This document shows, in pieces, positions 17,229 through 25,030 of a DNA stretch of 64,000 bases. Position 1 is the first letter of the stretch; every line of letters starts with the position of its first letter. Under the pieces are notes generated by a model. The model had not been told where the DNA came from. It ran no database searches and saw nothing but the letters and a program-made list of their open reading frames with translations. Origin of the DNA: Flavobacterium shii (GTDB lineage Bacteria > Bacteroidota > Bacteroidia > Flavobacteriales > Flavobacteriaceae); assembly GCF_025847235.1 (NCBI RefSeq), contig NZ_JAOZEW010000016.1, positions 62,001 through 126,000 of the forward strand. Direction: 5' to 3'. The position numbers were made by a program, and so were the translations under genes.

Positions 17229-17256
17229 TATGATTAAGTAATGAATAGGATTTATA

Positions 17257-17547
17257 ATGAGTGTAATTGCCGAAATAATTGATACTCTTGAATATAAAGT
17301 AGAAAAACTTTTTGCGAAGCTAAAAGGTTTAGAAAAAAACAATCAAGAACTAAAGTCAGAATTAATAGAGGCTAAACACACCATACAACAACAATCCGAA
17401 GAGATTGAGGGGCTTAAAAAGCAGTATGAAACACTCAAAATCGCCAATTCTTTACTTGGCAGTAACGATAATAAGAGAGATACAAAGCTTAAAATAAATT
17501 CATTAATTCGCGAAATCGATCACTGTATAGCGCAACTATCAGACTAG
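17257..17547 (+). CDS. ZapB-like coiled-coil protein
   Basis: 96 residues, almost entirely coiled coil (heptads from about 8 to 65, with LKKQYETLKIANSLLG), then a short amphipathic tail ending in IDHCIAQLSD. Small coiled-coil proteins encoded directly ahead of zapA are standard in Bacteroidota and are thought to act with ZapA at the division ring. Only 7 bp separate the two genes. Sequence identity to E. coli ZapB is not recognisable, so the name rests on size, structure and position. Confidence 0.72.
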   Translation: MSVIAEIIDTLEYKVEKLFAKLKGLEKNNQELKSELIEAKHTIQQQSEEIEGLKKQYETLKIANSLLGSNDNKRDTKLKINSLIREIDHCIAQLSD

Positions 17548-17554
17548 TAAAATC

Positions 17555-17848
17555 ATGGACGAAAAGCTTAAAATTAAAATATCAATCGCTGACAGAGTCT
17601 ATCCATTAACGGTAGATCTATCACAGGAAGAAGGACTTAGAAGTGCTTCAAAAAAAATTGATGTGATGATAAAGCAATTCGAAGAAAACTACGCTGTTCG
17701 TGATAAACAGGATGTTTTGGCCATGTGTGCATTACAATTTGCCTCGCAAGTGGAGCAAAAACAAATCGATAAAATTATTGATGGAGATGAAACTATTGAA
17801 CGAATTAAAAGAATCAACAGCCTTTTAGATCAATATCTCGAAAATTAA
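17555..17848 (+). CDS. zapA: Cell division protein ZapA
   Basis: 97 residues with the ZapA arrangement: an N-terminal beta-hairpin/helix domain (KIKISIADRVYPLTV, EEGLRSASKKIDVMIKQFEE), then LAMCALQFASQVEQK and a C-terminal coiled coil to residue 97. ZapA tetramers cross-link FtsZ filaments at midcell. The gene is second in the operon with the zapB-like gene. The 6S RNA follows immediately, the same zapA-ssrS order found in many bacteria including E. coli, which supports both calls. Confidence 0.9.
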   Translation: MDEKLKIKISIADRVYPLTVDLSQEEGLRSASKKIDVMIKQFEENYAVRDKQDVLAMCALQFASQVEQKQIDKIIDGDETIERIKRINSLLDQYLEN

Positions 17849-17872
17849 ACGTTCTTTACAGAAACTAAGATA

Positions 17873-18036
17873 CTGCCTACATTAGTTCATATTTGGTAAA
17901 CTCAACACTAACAAATTAGAATGAGCAAATCATCACTACTAAAGCATGCCACGCTTCGGCGAGGAAACTTGAACAGTGAGTTAGCTCAAAACTTGTCTTT
18001 TCGAGTTTATACAAGCAATCTAATGTAGGCTTTTTT
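17873..18036 (+). ncRNA. ssrS: 6S RNA
   Basis: A 205-bp gap between zapA and rny holds a sequence whose ends pair perfectly (GCCTACATTA at 17875-17884 with TAATGTAGGC at 18020-18029), followed by a T-run (18030-18035). The inside is rich in paired blocks with an open centre, giving the long interrupted rod of 6S RNA, about 160 nt. The downstream-of-zapA location is the classic 6S locus. 6S RNA mimics an open promoter and sequesters the housekeeping RNA polymerase in stationary phase. A covariance search was not possible; the call rests on position, length, closing stem and terminator. Confidence 0.8.
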
Positions 18037-18056
18037 ATATATAAATTTTAACAAAC

Positions 18057-19622
18057 ATGGACAGCATAATAACGATCATCATTTCAGGAATTATAGGTAT
18101 TGCAGCAGGTTTTGGGATAGCCAAGATCATCGAAAAAAGCAATATTTCCAACTTAATCAAGAACGCAAAAAAAGAAGCAGCATCTATTTTAAAAGATGCT
18201 AATCTGGAAGCCGAAAACATCAAGAAAGACAAAATACTTCAAGCAAAAGAAAAGTTTATTGAATTAAAATCAGAGCACGAACAAGTAATCCTTTCAAGAG
18301 ATAAAAAAGTAGCCGAAGTAGAGAAAAGAGTGAGAGATAAAGAATCTCAAATTTCTAATGAATTATCAAAAGCTAAGAAAACCAACGACGATTACGAAGC
18401 TAAAACACAAGAATACACTAACAAAATTGAAGTTTTAGATAAAAAGCAATCAGAAGTTGATAAATTACACAAAAGCCAATTACAACAACTAGAAGTAATT
18501 TCAGGTCTTTCTGCAGATGAAGCCAAAAACCAATTAATGGAAGGTTTAAAAGCAGAAGCAAGAAGTAATGCAATGTCTCATATTCAAGATACTATTGAAG
18601 AGGCAAAACTAACTGCGCAACAAGAAGCTAAGAAAATTATCATTAATACAATCCAGAGAGTTGGAACAGAAGAAGCAGTTGAAAACTGTGTATCTGTATT
18701 TAACATCGAATCGGATGATGTAAAAGGAAGAATCATTGGTCGTGAAGGAAGAAACATCCGCGCGCTAGAAGCCGCAACAGGTGTTGAAATCATTGTAGAT
18801 GATACTCCGGAAGCAATTATACTTTCTTGCTTTGACCCGGTAAGAAGAGAAATTGCCCGTTTGGCATTACACAAATTAGTTACAGATGGTCGTATCCACC
18901 CAGCACGTATCGAAGAAGTTGTTGCTAAAACTGCAAAACAAATCGACGATGAAATAATCGAAGTAGGTAAACGTACTGTTATCGATTTAGGAATTCACGG
19001 TTTACACCCAGAATTAATAAAAGTTGTAGGCCGTATGAAATACCGTTCTTCTTATGGACAGAACTTATTACAACACTCTAGAGAAGTATCTAAATTGTGT
19101 GGTATTATGGCTGCCGAATTAGGATTAAACGTAAAACTTGCAAAAAGGGCAGGTTTACTTCACGATATTGGTAAAGTTCCAGATACCGAAAGTGACTTAC
19201 CACACGCTTTATTAGGAATGCAATGGGCTGAGAAATACGGCGAAAAAGAAGAGGTTTGTAACGCAATTGGAGCTCACCACGACGAAATCGAAATGAAATC
19301 ATTGTTATCACCAATCGTTCAGGTTTGTGATGCAATCTCTGGTGCAAGACCAGGTGCAAGAAGACAAGTATTAGATTCTTATATCCAACGTTTAAAAGAT
19401 CTTGAAGAAGTAGCTTACGGATTTAATGGAGTTAAAAATGCTTATGCTATTCAAGCAGGTAGAGAACTTCGTGTAATTGTAGAAAGCGAAAAAGTATCGG
19501 ATGACAATGCTGCAAGCTTATCATTTGACATCTCACAAAAAATCCAAACCGAAATGACTTATCCAGGTCAGGTGAAAGTAACCGTAATACGAGAAACAAG
19601 AGCAGTAAATATTGCAAAATAA
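18057..19622 (+). CDS. rny: Ribonuclease Y
   Basis: 521 residues, close to the usual 520. An N-terminal membrane helix (residues 3-25, ITIIISGIIGIAAGFGI) is followed by a long coiled coil (30-180), a KH RNA-binding domain (about 205-270, GRIIGREGRNIRALE) and an HD domain with LLHDIGKVP near 365 and GAHHDE near 405, the metal ligands for phosphodiester cleavage. RNase Y is a membrane-bound endonuclease starting mRNA decay. All domains are intact. It follows the 6S RNA gene and ends at a strong terminator. Confidence 0.96.
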   Translation: MDSIITIIISGIIGIAAGFGIAKIIEKSNISNLIKNAKKEAASILKDANLEAENIKKDKILQAKEKFIELKSEHEQVILSRDKKVAEVEKRVRDKESQISNELSKAKKTNDDYEAKTQEYTNKIEVLDKKQSEVDKLHKSQLQQLEVISGLSADEAKNQLMEGLKAEARSNAMSHIQDTIEEAKLTAQQEAKKIIINTIQRVGTEEAVENCVSVFNIESDDVKGRIIGREGRNIRALEAATGVEIIVDDTPEAIILSCFDPVRREIARLALHKLVTDGRIHPARIEEVVAKTAKQIDDEIIEVGKRTVIDLGIHGLHPELIKVVGRMKYRSSYGQNLLQHSREVSKLCGIMAAELGLNVKLAKRAGLLHDIGKVPDTESDLPHALLGMQWAEKYGEKEEVCNAIGAHHDEIEMKSLLSPIVQVCDAISGARPGARRQVLDSYIQRLKDLEEVAYGFNGVKNAYAIQAGRELRVIVESEKVSDDNAASLSFDISQKIQTEMTYPGQVKVTVIRETRAVNIAK

Positions 19623-19644
19623 AGACACTTTAATCATAAAAAAA

Positions 19645-19668
19645 CTCCTCAATTGAGGAGTTTTTTAT
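19645..19668 (+). terminator. rny terminator
   Basis: Perfect stem CTCCTC/GAGGAG around AATT (19645-19660) followed by a T-run, 22 bp after the rny stop. Confidence 0.92.
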
Positions 19669-19684
19669 TTTTAATACTTTTCTT

Positions 19685-19934
19685 TTTTTTACCATTAAGA
19701 GATTAAGAGAAATTAAGATTCATATCTTACTTAACCGCAAAGAGCGCAAGGTTTTACGCAAAGTTCGCAAAGTTACTAACTCAACCACATTCCCAAAATC
19801 ATGGAGATTCTTCGACTCCTCTCAGAAAGACAAGTTTGTGGGTATTATAAGACCTTAAACCTTTCTTTTCTTTTAAATCTTAGCAACTAAGAACCTTAGT
19901 ACCTTAGAGCCTTTGCAGCTCTGAACCTCTACAC
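19685..19934. repeat. Intergenic dispersed-repeat region (CGCAAAG and CCTTAG types)
   Basis: A 312-bp gap without a gene. It holds two low-complexity families: a CGCAAAG-type block (near 19736-19772, units CGCAAAGAGCGCAAGG and ACGCAAAGTTCGCAAAG) and a CCTTAG-type block (near 19860-19932, irregular 7-9 bp units such as AACCTTAG, TACCTTAG, AGCCTTTG). Related blocks occur at 27524-27840 and 30041-30239. They look like dispersed intergenic repeats of this genome and have no coding potential. Confidence 0.65.
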
Positions 19935-21458
19935 CTACAGCTCATCATTAAAAATAATTTTAAAAATAGTCCCTTCCCCCACAACACTTTCTACCAGAAC
20001 CTCCCCTTTCATAGATTCAATCTGGTTCTTAGTAATATAAAGACCAATACCACGAGCTTCTTTATGTTTGTGAAAGGTTTTATACATTCCAAAAATCAAA
20101 TCACCATACTTCTCCAAATCAATCCCAATACCATTATCTTTAATTTTTAAAGCTTTCCGACCATCAGTCTCAATTGCAAAAATAAATTCAATTACAGGAC
20201 TCCTATCAGGGTGCGCATATTTAATTGCATTAGTTGTAAAATTCAACAAAACGCTTTCCAGATATGCAGGATTAAAATTAATCGTCACATAATCGGGTAC
20301 ATTATTAAGGATCGAAATTTTAGTCTTACTACTAAAAGCTTTAACTATAGAAACAGTCTTATCAATACTATATCTCAACTTTAAAGGCTTGATCACTATA
20401 TCAAGATTACTTTGAATTTGAACTATTTGTTCTAAATTAGAAATCGTCTCATTTAAATCATTGGAAACCGTACGCAAATGAACCAACATTTCATCGATTG
20501 TTTCCTTACTATGATCATCATCTATAAAATCCAGAATACTTTTAATATTTCCTGCCTGCGTATTTAAATTATGAGAAACAATATGAGAAAAATTAAGCAA
20601 TCGACTATTTTGATCACTAAACAATTTCATTGTTTTTATAAGCTCAAGTTCTTTTTCTTTTTGATAAGAAACATCCGTATGTGTACCGAGAACACGCAAT
20701 GGCTTTCCAGTTGAATCTCTTTCTATTACTTTTCCGCGATCCAAAATCCATTTGTATTTACCATTAGAAGTTAATACGCGATGATAGTTTTCATAGTAAG
20801 GAACCTTATTATCAAAATGCTCCTGAATATCCGAATAATATTTAGGCAAGTCATCCGGATGAACAATTTTATCCCAACGTTCCGGATCATCAAAAATATC
20901 ATTGGATTGTAATTCTAAAATCTTCAAAGATAATGACGAATAAAAAACTCGATTAGTAACCATATCCCAGTCCCAAACACCTACTGTAGAAGCATCCAAA
21001 GCAAATTGAAAACGTTCTTCAGAAAGCCTAAGCTTCAATTCATTACCCTTTACTTCTGTAATATCCGAAAACCTTCCATAAAAACTAACCTCTCCGCTTG
21101 GAGAAACCTCAGATTTAGAAGAAACTTTTAGCCAACGAATTCCTTTCTTTGGCAATAATACTCTAAATTCCAATTCCCAGGGAGTTATATTTTTTCTGGC
21201 ATCCGAAAGTGATTTAATAAACACATGACGATCCTCTGCAAATATTCTTTTGTAAATACTAAACTTGCTACGATTTGTAAAGTCACTTGGGGATAATTCA
21301 AAAATCTCTTCTATAGATTTACTCACCAAAGGGAAAGAATAGGTATTATCAGTAGCAATAACAAACTTGAAAATTAAATCCGGGATTTCGTCAAATATTT
21401 TTTTATAAAAATTATTCAACCCTTGACAATTTGCATCTTCATTTAAATCAAAAACCAT
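19935..21458 (-). CDS. PAS-domain sensor histidine kinase
   Basis: 507 residues, no membrane segment, so a cytoplasmic sensor. Two PAS/PAC units lie at about 15-130 and 145-265 (EERFQFALDASTVGVWDWD starts the second). A dimerisation/phosphoacceptor segment (FSHIVSHNLNTQAGNI, His near 295) and an HATPase domain follow: N box FTTNAIKYAHP, G1 KIKDNGIGID, G2 GIGLYITKNQIES. No receiver domain or response-regulator gene is adjacent, so this is an orphan kinase. The signal is unknown. Located downstream of a repeat region, it has its own 213-bp upstream gap. Confidence 0.9.
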   Translation of the reverse strand: MVFDLNEDANCQGLNNFYKKIFDEIPDLIFKFVIATDNTYSFPLVSKSIEEIFELSPSDFTNRSKFSIYKRIFAEDRHVFIKSLSDARKNITPWELEFRVLLPKKGIRWLKVSSKSEVSPSGEVSFYGRFSDITEVKGNELKLRLSEERFQFALDASTVGVWDWDMVTNRVFYSSLSLKILELQSNDIFDDPERWDKIVHPDDLPKYYSDIQEHFDNKVPYYENYHRVLTSNGKYKWILDRGKVIERDSTGKPLRVLGTHTDVSYQKEKELELIKTMKLFSDQNSRLLNFSHIVSHNLNTQAGNIKSILDFIDDDHSKETIDEMLVHLRTVSNDLNETISNLEQIVQIQSNLDIVIKPLKLRYSIDKTVSIVKAFSSKTKISILNNVPDYVTINFNPAYLESVLLNFTTNAIKYAHPDRSPVIEFIFAIETDGRKALKIKDNGIGIDLEKYGDLIFGMYKTFHKHKEARGIGLYITKNQIESMKGEVLVESVVGEGTIFKIIFNDEL

Positions 21459-21671
21459 AATTGTGCATATATAAGTTTACCATTTTATTCAAAATAGAAC
21501 AAAATTGATACTATTAATTTTAAAACATAAAAGTCGGAATAACTTCAATTTATCTTATCGTTCTTTTAAGCAGGAGAACAAACATCTCTTTACTACAAAC
21601 AATACTTTCTTCTATATATTATTTTTCAAGACAAAAAACAAAAGTGATATTGAAAATTCCCTGACAGAAGA

Positions 21672-22568
21672 CTACTTTCTTGGGTGAAAAGCATGAATAA
21701 CCTGCGTTAAAAATGTTCTGTCCAAATGAACATATATTTCGGTTGTAGTAATCGACTCATGACCCAACATTAATTGTATAGATCGTAAATCGGCACCATT
21801 CTCAAGTAGATGAGTTGCGAATGAATGTCTTAAAGTATGTGGACTTATATTCTTATTTAATTTTATTTTTGAAGCCAAATCTTTGATAATAGTAAAAATC
21901 ATGGCTCTTGTTAATTGACTTCCCCTTCTATTTAAGAATAAAGTATCTTCAAACCCTTTTTTTATGCCTAAATGTACACGCACAGAGTTTGCATAAATCG
22001 AAATATACTTTTGAGTTAATGTCCCAATTGGTACAAATCGCTCTTTATTTCCTTTTCCGGTAATTTTGATAAATCCCTCTTCAAAAAACAAATCAGATAT
22101 TTTTAAAGCAACCAGTTCCGAAACCCTAAGTCCGCAGCCATATAAGGTTTCTAATATTGCTCGATTTCGTTCGCCTTCATTTGAACTTAAATTGATAGCA
22201 TCAATCAGAGCATCAATATCGGCAACAGATAAAGTATCTGGTAATTTCCTTCCTGTTTTAGGCGACTCTATCAACTCCAAAGGGTTATCATTACGATAAT
22301 CTTCGAATATCAAATAATTAAAAAAACTTTTCAATCCCGAAATTATTCTAGACTGAGAACGAGGATTTACCTCTTTGGAAACTGAATAAATAAATTGCTG
22401 AATCGTTTCTTCAGTAATTTTTACCGGAGAAATCTCAATTTCATTTTGAGAAAGAAATAGACATAATCGTTCAATGTCAAAAGCATAGTTTTCGATTGTA
22501 TTTTTAGATAAACCACGTTCTATCTTAAGATATGATTGATAATCTTTTATATACCTGGTCCAATTCAT
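21672..22568 (-). CDS. xerD: Tyrosine recombinase XerD
   Basis: 298 residues, the standard XerC/D length. The SAM-like N-terminal domain (1-90) is followed by the catalytic domain with all five residues visible: Arg in LYGCGLRVSE near 150, Lys near 175, His244 and Arg247 in HTLRHS, His270 in GHES and nucleophile Tyr279 in TTTEIYVH. It resolves chromosome dimers at dif with XerC. It sits in core sequence away from mobile DNA, consistent with the housekeeping enzyme rather than the phage-type integrase at 38799. XerD over XerC is favoured by overall resemblance and is not certain. Confidence 0.88.
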   Translation of the reverse strand: MNWTRYIKDYQSYLKIERGLSKNTIENYAFDIERLCLFLSQNEIEISPVKITEETIQQFIYSVSKEVNPRSQSRIISGLKSFFNYLIFEDYRNDNPLELIESPKTGRKLPDTLSVADIDALIDAINLSSNEGERNRAILETLYGCGLRVSELVALKISDLFFEEGFIKITGKGNKERFVPIGTLTQKYISIYANSVRVHLGIKKGFEDTLFLNRRGSQLTRAMIFTIIKDLASKIKLNKNISPHTLRHSFATHLLENGADLRSIQLMLGHESITTTEIYVHLDRTFLTQVIHAFHPRK

Positions 22569-22599
22569 AAAACAAAGGAAAGCAATTTTTAAACATAAA

Positions 22600-22628
22600 A
22601 AAAACCTTCTACCACTGCAGAAGGTTTT
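22600..22628 (-). terminator. Terminator after the barrel gene at 22652
   Basis: Stem AAAACCTTCT/AGAAGGTTTT with an 8-nt loop and an A-run on the left, giving a U-run in the minus-strand transcript. Confidence 0.85.
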
Positions 22629-22651
22629 AAAGTATATTCAAAAAAATAAAT

Positions 22652-23230
22652 CTAGAATTTGTATCCTAAAGATAATGCTAAAACACTGTTTCTAACACTA
22701 TAATCCAAGTAATTCTCTAAGTTATCATATTCTTTCTCATAAACATCAGAGATTCCAATAGTATAACGAATACCAGCAGATAAATTCTCTGTAAAATTAT
22801 ATCCTGCTCCTAAATTGAAACCTAAATCTACCGATTTGTAATAATCTTTAGCATCATGTCCATCTTCTTTAGCAGATAACAAGAATCCTATTTGTGGACC
22901 TGCTTCTACAGTAAATTCTTTTGTTATATAATATTTAGCTAAAACAGGAATATTCAAATAATCCAATTTAGCATTATAACTCCCAAAAGAATCATCAAAT
23001 TTAGCACCTTGAGCAGAGTACAAAATCTCAGGTTGAATAGCTAATTTTTCAATAATCTTGATTTCTGCAAAACCTCCAACTTGGAAACCTACCAAAGATT
23101 TAGCGTCATCTACGTAATTACCAGTTAAAGTTGTAAGGTTGACAGCTCCTTTTACTCCAAATCTTGTTTGTTGAGCATTCGTAAATCCAAATGCTAAAAC
23201 TGCAACCATAGATAAAATAATTTTCTTCAT
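22652..23230 (-). CDS. PorT-like outer-membrane beta-barrel protein
   Basis: 192 residues with signal peptide ending TNAQQ. Alternating strands of a small eight-stranded barrel follow, with family features FGVKGAVNLTTLTG, KLAIQPEILYSAQGAKF, LNIPVLAKYYITK and EAGPQIGFLLSAK, ending in a typical C-terminal strand LALSLGYKF. Members of this PorT/OMP_b-brl_2 group are abundant outer-membrane proteins of Bacteroidota, mostly of unknown function. The protein at 23899 is a paralogue with the same order of motifs on the opposite strand. A strong terminator follows, and the gene is monocistronic. Confidence 0.85.
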   Translation of the reverse strand: MKKIILSMVAVLAFGFTNAQQTRFGVKGAVNLTTLTGNYVDDAKSLVGFQVGGFAEIKIIEKLAIQPEILYSAQGAKFDDSFGSYNAKLDYLNIPVLAKYYITKEFTVEAGPQIGFLLSAKEDGHDAKDYYKSVDLGFNLGAGYNFTENLSAGIRYTIGISDVYEKEYDNLENYLDYSVRNSVLALSLGYKF

Positions 23231-23898
23231 TTTTATGTTTTGTTAAAATTTAGACCACAAACCTAGAAAACAAGGCATTAAATTCCAAAGTTTAGAACTA
23301 AAAATTAGATTTACAAAAAACCAAAACCAATTCACTTTCTAACTGTACAACATTGACTTATAACATATTATTACAGTTTTTCTCACTAAATTTAGTGATG
23401 GTTATTTTTATTCAAAACAGCCACAGATTAACCATGAAAAACCTACAAATGAAATAAACCCTTTTTATAATTACCATAAAATCAATGATAAATAGTAAGC
23501 ATAATAATAAATGATTTTAAAAACAACCCTTATAACGCTTTGCAATATCAACACAGGACAAGTATTAAAACTAATAAGAGTTAAAAATATATTTAATACA
23601 AATGAAAATCACAGTATAACTAAAAACTAAATATTGAAAATTCCAGATTAAATCAAAAAAAACTCCACTAAAGAATAATACTACTAAATAAAAACTCACA
23701 TGTTAATTCTATAAAACAATAACTTTTAAATATAATTGACCTCCAGTCAATAGCATGTATTTTTGCCATCGAACGAATGAATTTGCGATTAATAAATTGA
23801 AATAAAAATTGGATTCATCCTATTATTTAGACAATATTTGCAAATTATAAGAGTTTTTAACTTACAGAAAAATCAATCAAACCTTTAAAAAGAATTTT
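23231..23898. other. 668-bp AT-rich intergenic region between divergent barrel genes
   Basis: No open frame with protein character, RNA gene or recognised repeat was seen, except the 16-bp palindrome at 23383-23398. It separates two divergently transcribed paralogous outer-membrane barrel genes and probably carries both promoters. Close to the right-hand gene, AATATTTG near 23836 resembles a -7 box. Confidence 0.5.
23383..23398. promoter_or_regulatory. 16-bp palindrome TCACTAAATTTAGTGA, copy 1
   Basis: A perfect palindrome in the gap between the two barrel genes. The identical 16 bp plus flanking CT and T recurs at 36105-36120 ahead of the HU gene. Two identical copies in separate intergenic regions suggest a regulator binding site. 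Confidence 0.5.
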
Positions 23899-24459
23899 AT
23901 GAAAAAAATAATTTTAGTAGCTGTTCTGTTCATAGCAACATCAGCAACAATGCAAGCGCAATTTTTACGATTTGGTGTAAAGGCAGGGGTTAACTTTGCA
24001 AATCAAACCGGCGATGGAGCATTTAATGGAATTGCAGTAGACAAAGAAGGTATTACTAGCTACCATGCAGGTTTAGTAGCTGAAATAAAATTACTTGAAA
24101 AATTCTCTATCCAACCTGAGCTTTTATACTCTACTCAAGGAGCAAGCTATAAGGCTGCAGGTCAAGAGTTTAAAAACAAACTAGGATATTTATCTATTCC
24201 TGTAATGGCTAAATTTTACTTAAGTAAATCATTTAGTTTAGAACTAGGTCCACAAGCATCGTTTTTATTAAGTGAAAAGAATGATTTTAACGTTAAAGAC
24301 AGTAAAACCTTTGACTTCGGTCTTAATGCGGGATTAGGGTTTAAAATCACAGATAATATATTTATACAAGGTCGTTATGGTATAGGATTAACAGAAGCTT
24401 CAAAAGATGCAGATGTTAAAAACTCTGTATTCCAACTTTCGGCTGGTTTCATGTTCTAA
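23899..24459 (+). CDS. PorT-like outer-membrane beta-barrel protein
   Basis: 186 residues with a signal peptide (ends TMQAQ). Strand motifs in order (FGVKAGVNFANQTG, KFSIQPELLYSTQGASY, LSIPVMAKFYLSK, ELGPQASFLLSEK) parallel those of the protein at 22652-23230, and the end is VFQLSAGFMF. The two are clear paralogues of the PorT/OMP_b-brl_2 family facing away from each other across a 668-bp gap. A rho-independent terminator follows directly. Probably a structural or adhesion-related outer-membrane protein; the exact role is unknown. Confidence 0.85.
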   Translation: MKKIILVAVLFIATSATMQAQFLRFGVKAGVNFANQTGDGAFNGIAVDKEGITSYHAGLVAEIKLLEKFSIQPELLYSTQGASYKAAGQEFKNKLGYLSIPVMAKFYLSKSFSLELGPQASFLLSEKNDFNVKDSKTFDFGLNAGLGFKITDNIFIQGRYGIGLTEASKDADVKNSVFQLSAGFMF

Positions 24460-24480
24460 CAAATATCACATACTTTTATC

Positions 24481-24513
24481 AAAACCGTTCTATTTATTGG
24501 AACGGTTTTTTTA
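24481..24513 (+). terminator. Terminator between barrel gene and aroQ
   Basis: Stem AAAACCGTTC/GAACGGTTTT (24481-24490, 24500-24509) plus a T-run. Transcription of aroQ at 24534 must therefore start inside or very close to this hairpin, or rely on read-through. Confidence 0.85.
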
Positions 24514-24533
24514 TTTTTACACAAATTAGAATT

Positions 24534-24947
24534 ATGAAAATTTGCATCATCAACGGACCAAATCTAAATTTATTAGGTAAAAGAGAACCTGAAGTTTACG
24601 GCTCTCAAACATTTGAAGATTATTTTGAAACGTTGGAAAAAACTTTCCCTAATATTGAATTCACCTATTACCAAAGCAATATTGAAGGTGAATTGATTGG
24701 AAAAATACAAGAATTTGGTTTTACCTACGATGGTATTATCCTAAATGCCGGAGCATACACACATACATCGATAGGAATTGGCGATGCTATAAAAGCAGTT
24801 ACAACCCCAGTTATAGAAGTGCACATATCTAATACGTATGGTCGTGAAAGTTTCCGTCACCAATCCTATATATCTGGAAACGCCAAAGGCGTAATTCTAG
24901 GTTTTGGCTTAAAAAGCTACGAGCTTGCAATACGTTCATTTTTATAA
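24534..24947 (+). CDS. aroQ: Type II 3-dehydroquinate dehydratase
   Basis: 137 residues, slightly shorter than the usual 145. The family opening PNLNLLGKREPEVYG carries the catalytic Tyr-region loop. YYQSNIEGELI, LNAGAYTHTSI and EVHISN.Y.RE.FRHQSYIS hold the anion-binding and catalytic residues, including the active-site His and Arg. It dehydrates 3-dehydroquinate to 3-dehydroshikimate in the shikimate pathway as a cytosolic dodecamer. The gene is not clustered with other aro genes. No defect is seen. Confidence 0.95.
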   Translation: MKICIINGPNLNLLGKREPEVYGSQTFEDYFETLEKTFPNIEFTYYQSNIEGELIGKIQEFGFTYDGIILNAGAYTHTSIGIGDAIKAVTTPVIEVHISNTYGRESFRHQSYISGNAKGVILGFGLKSYELAIRSFL

Positions 24948-25030
24948 ATAAAACGCAATAAATCATTTAACATAGTTTTAATAGGTTCATTTCTAACTTC
25001 TTTTATTTTTGAAAATAGAAATGTACCTAT

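Noticed and set aside
21505..21687. 60-codon plus-strand frame between the kinase and xerD genes
   Set aside because: Lies in an AT-rich promoter gap, runs into the xerD stop region, composition is random-like (Asn, Lys, Phe).
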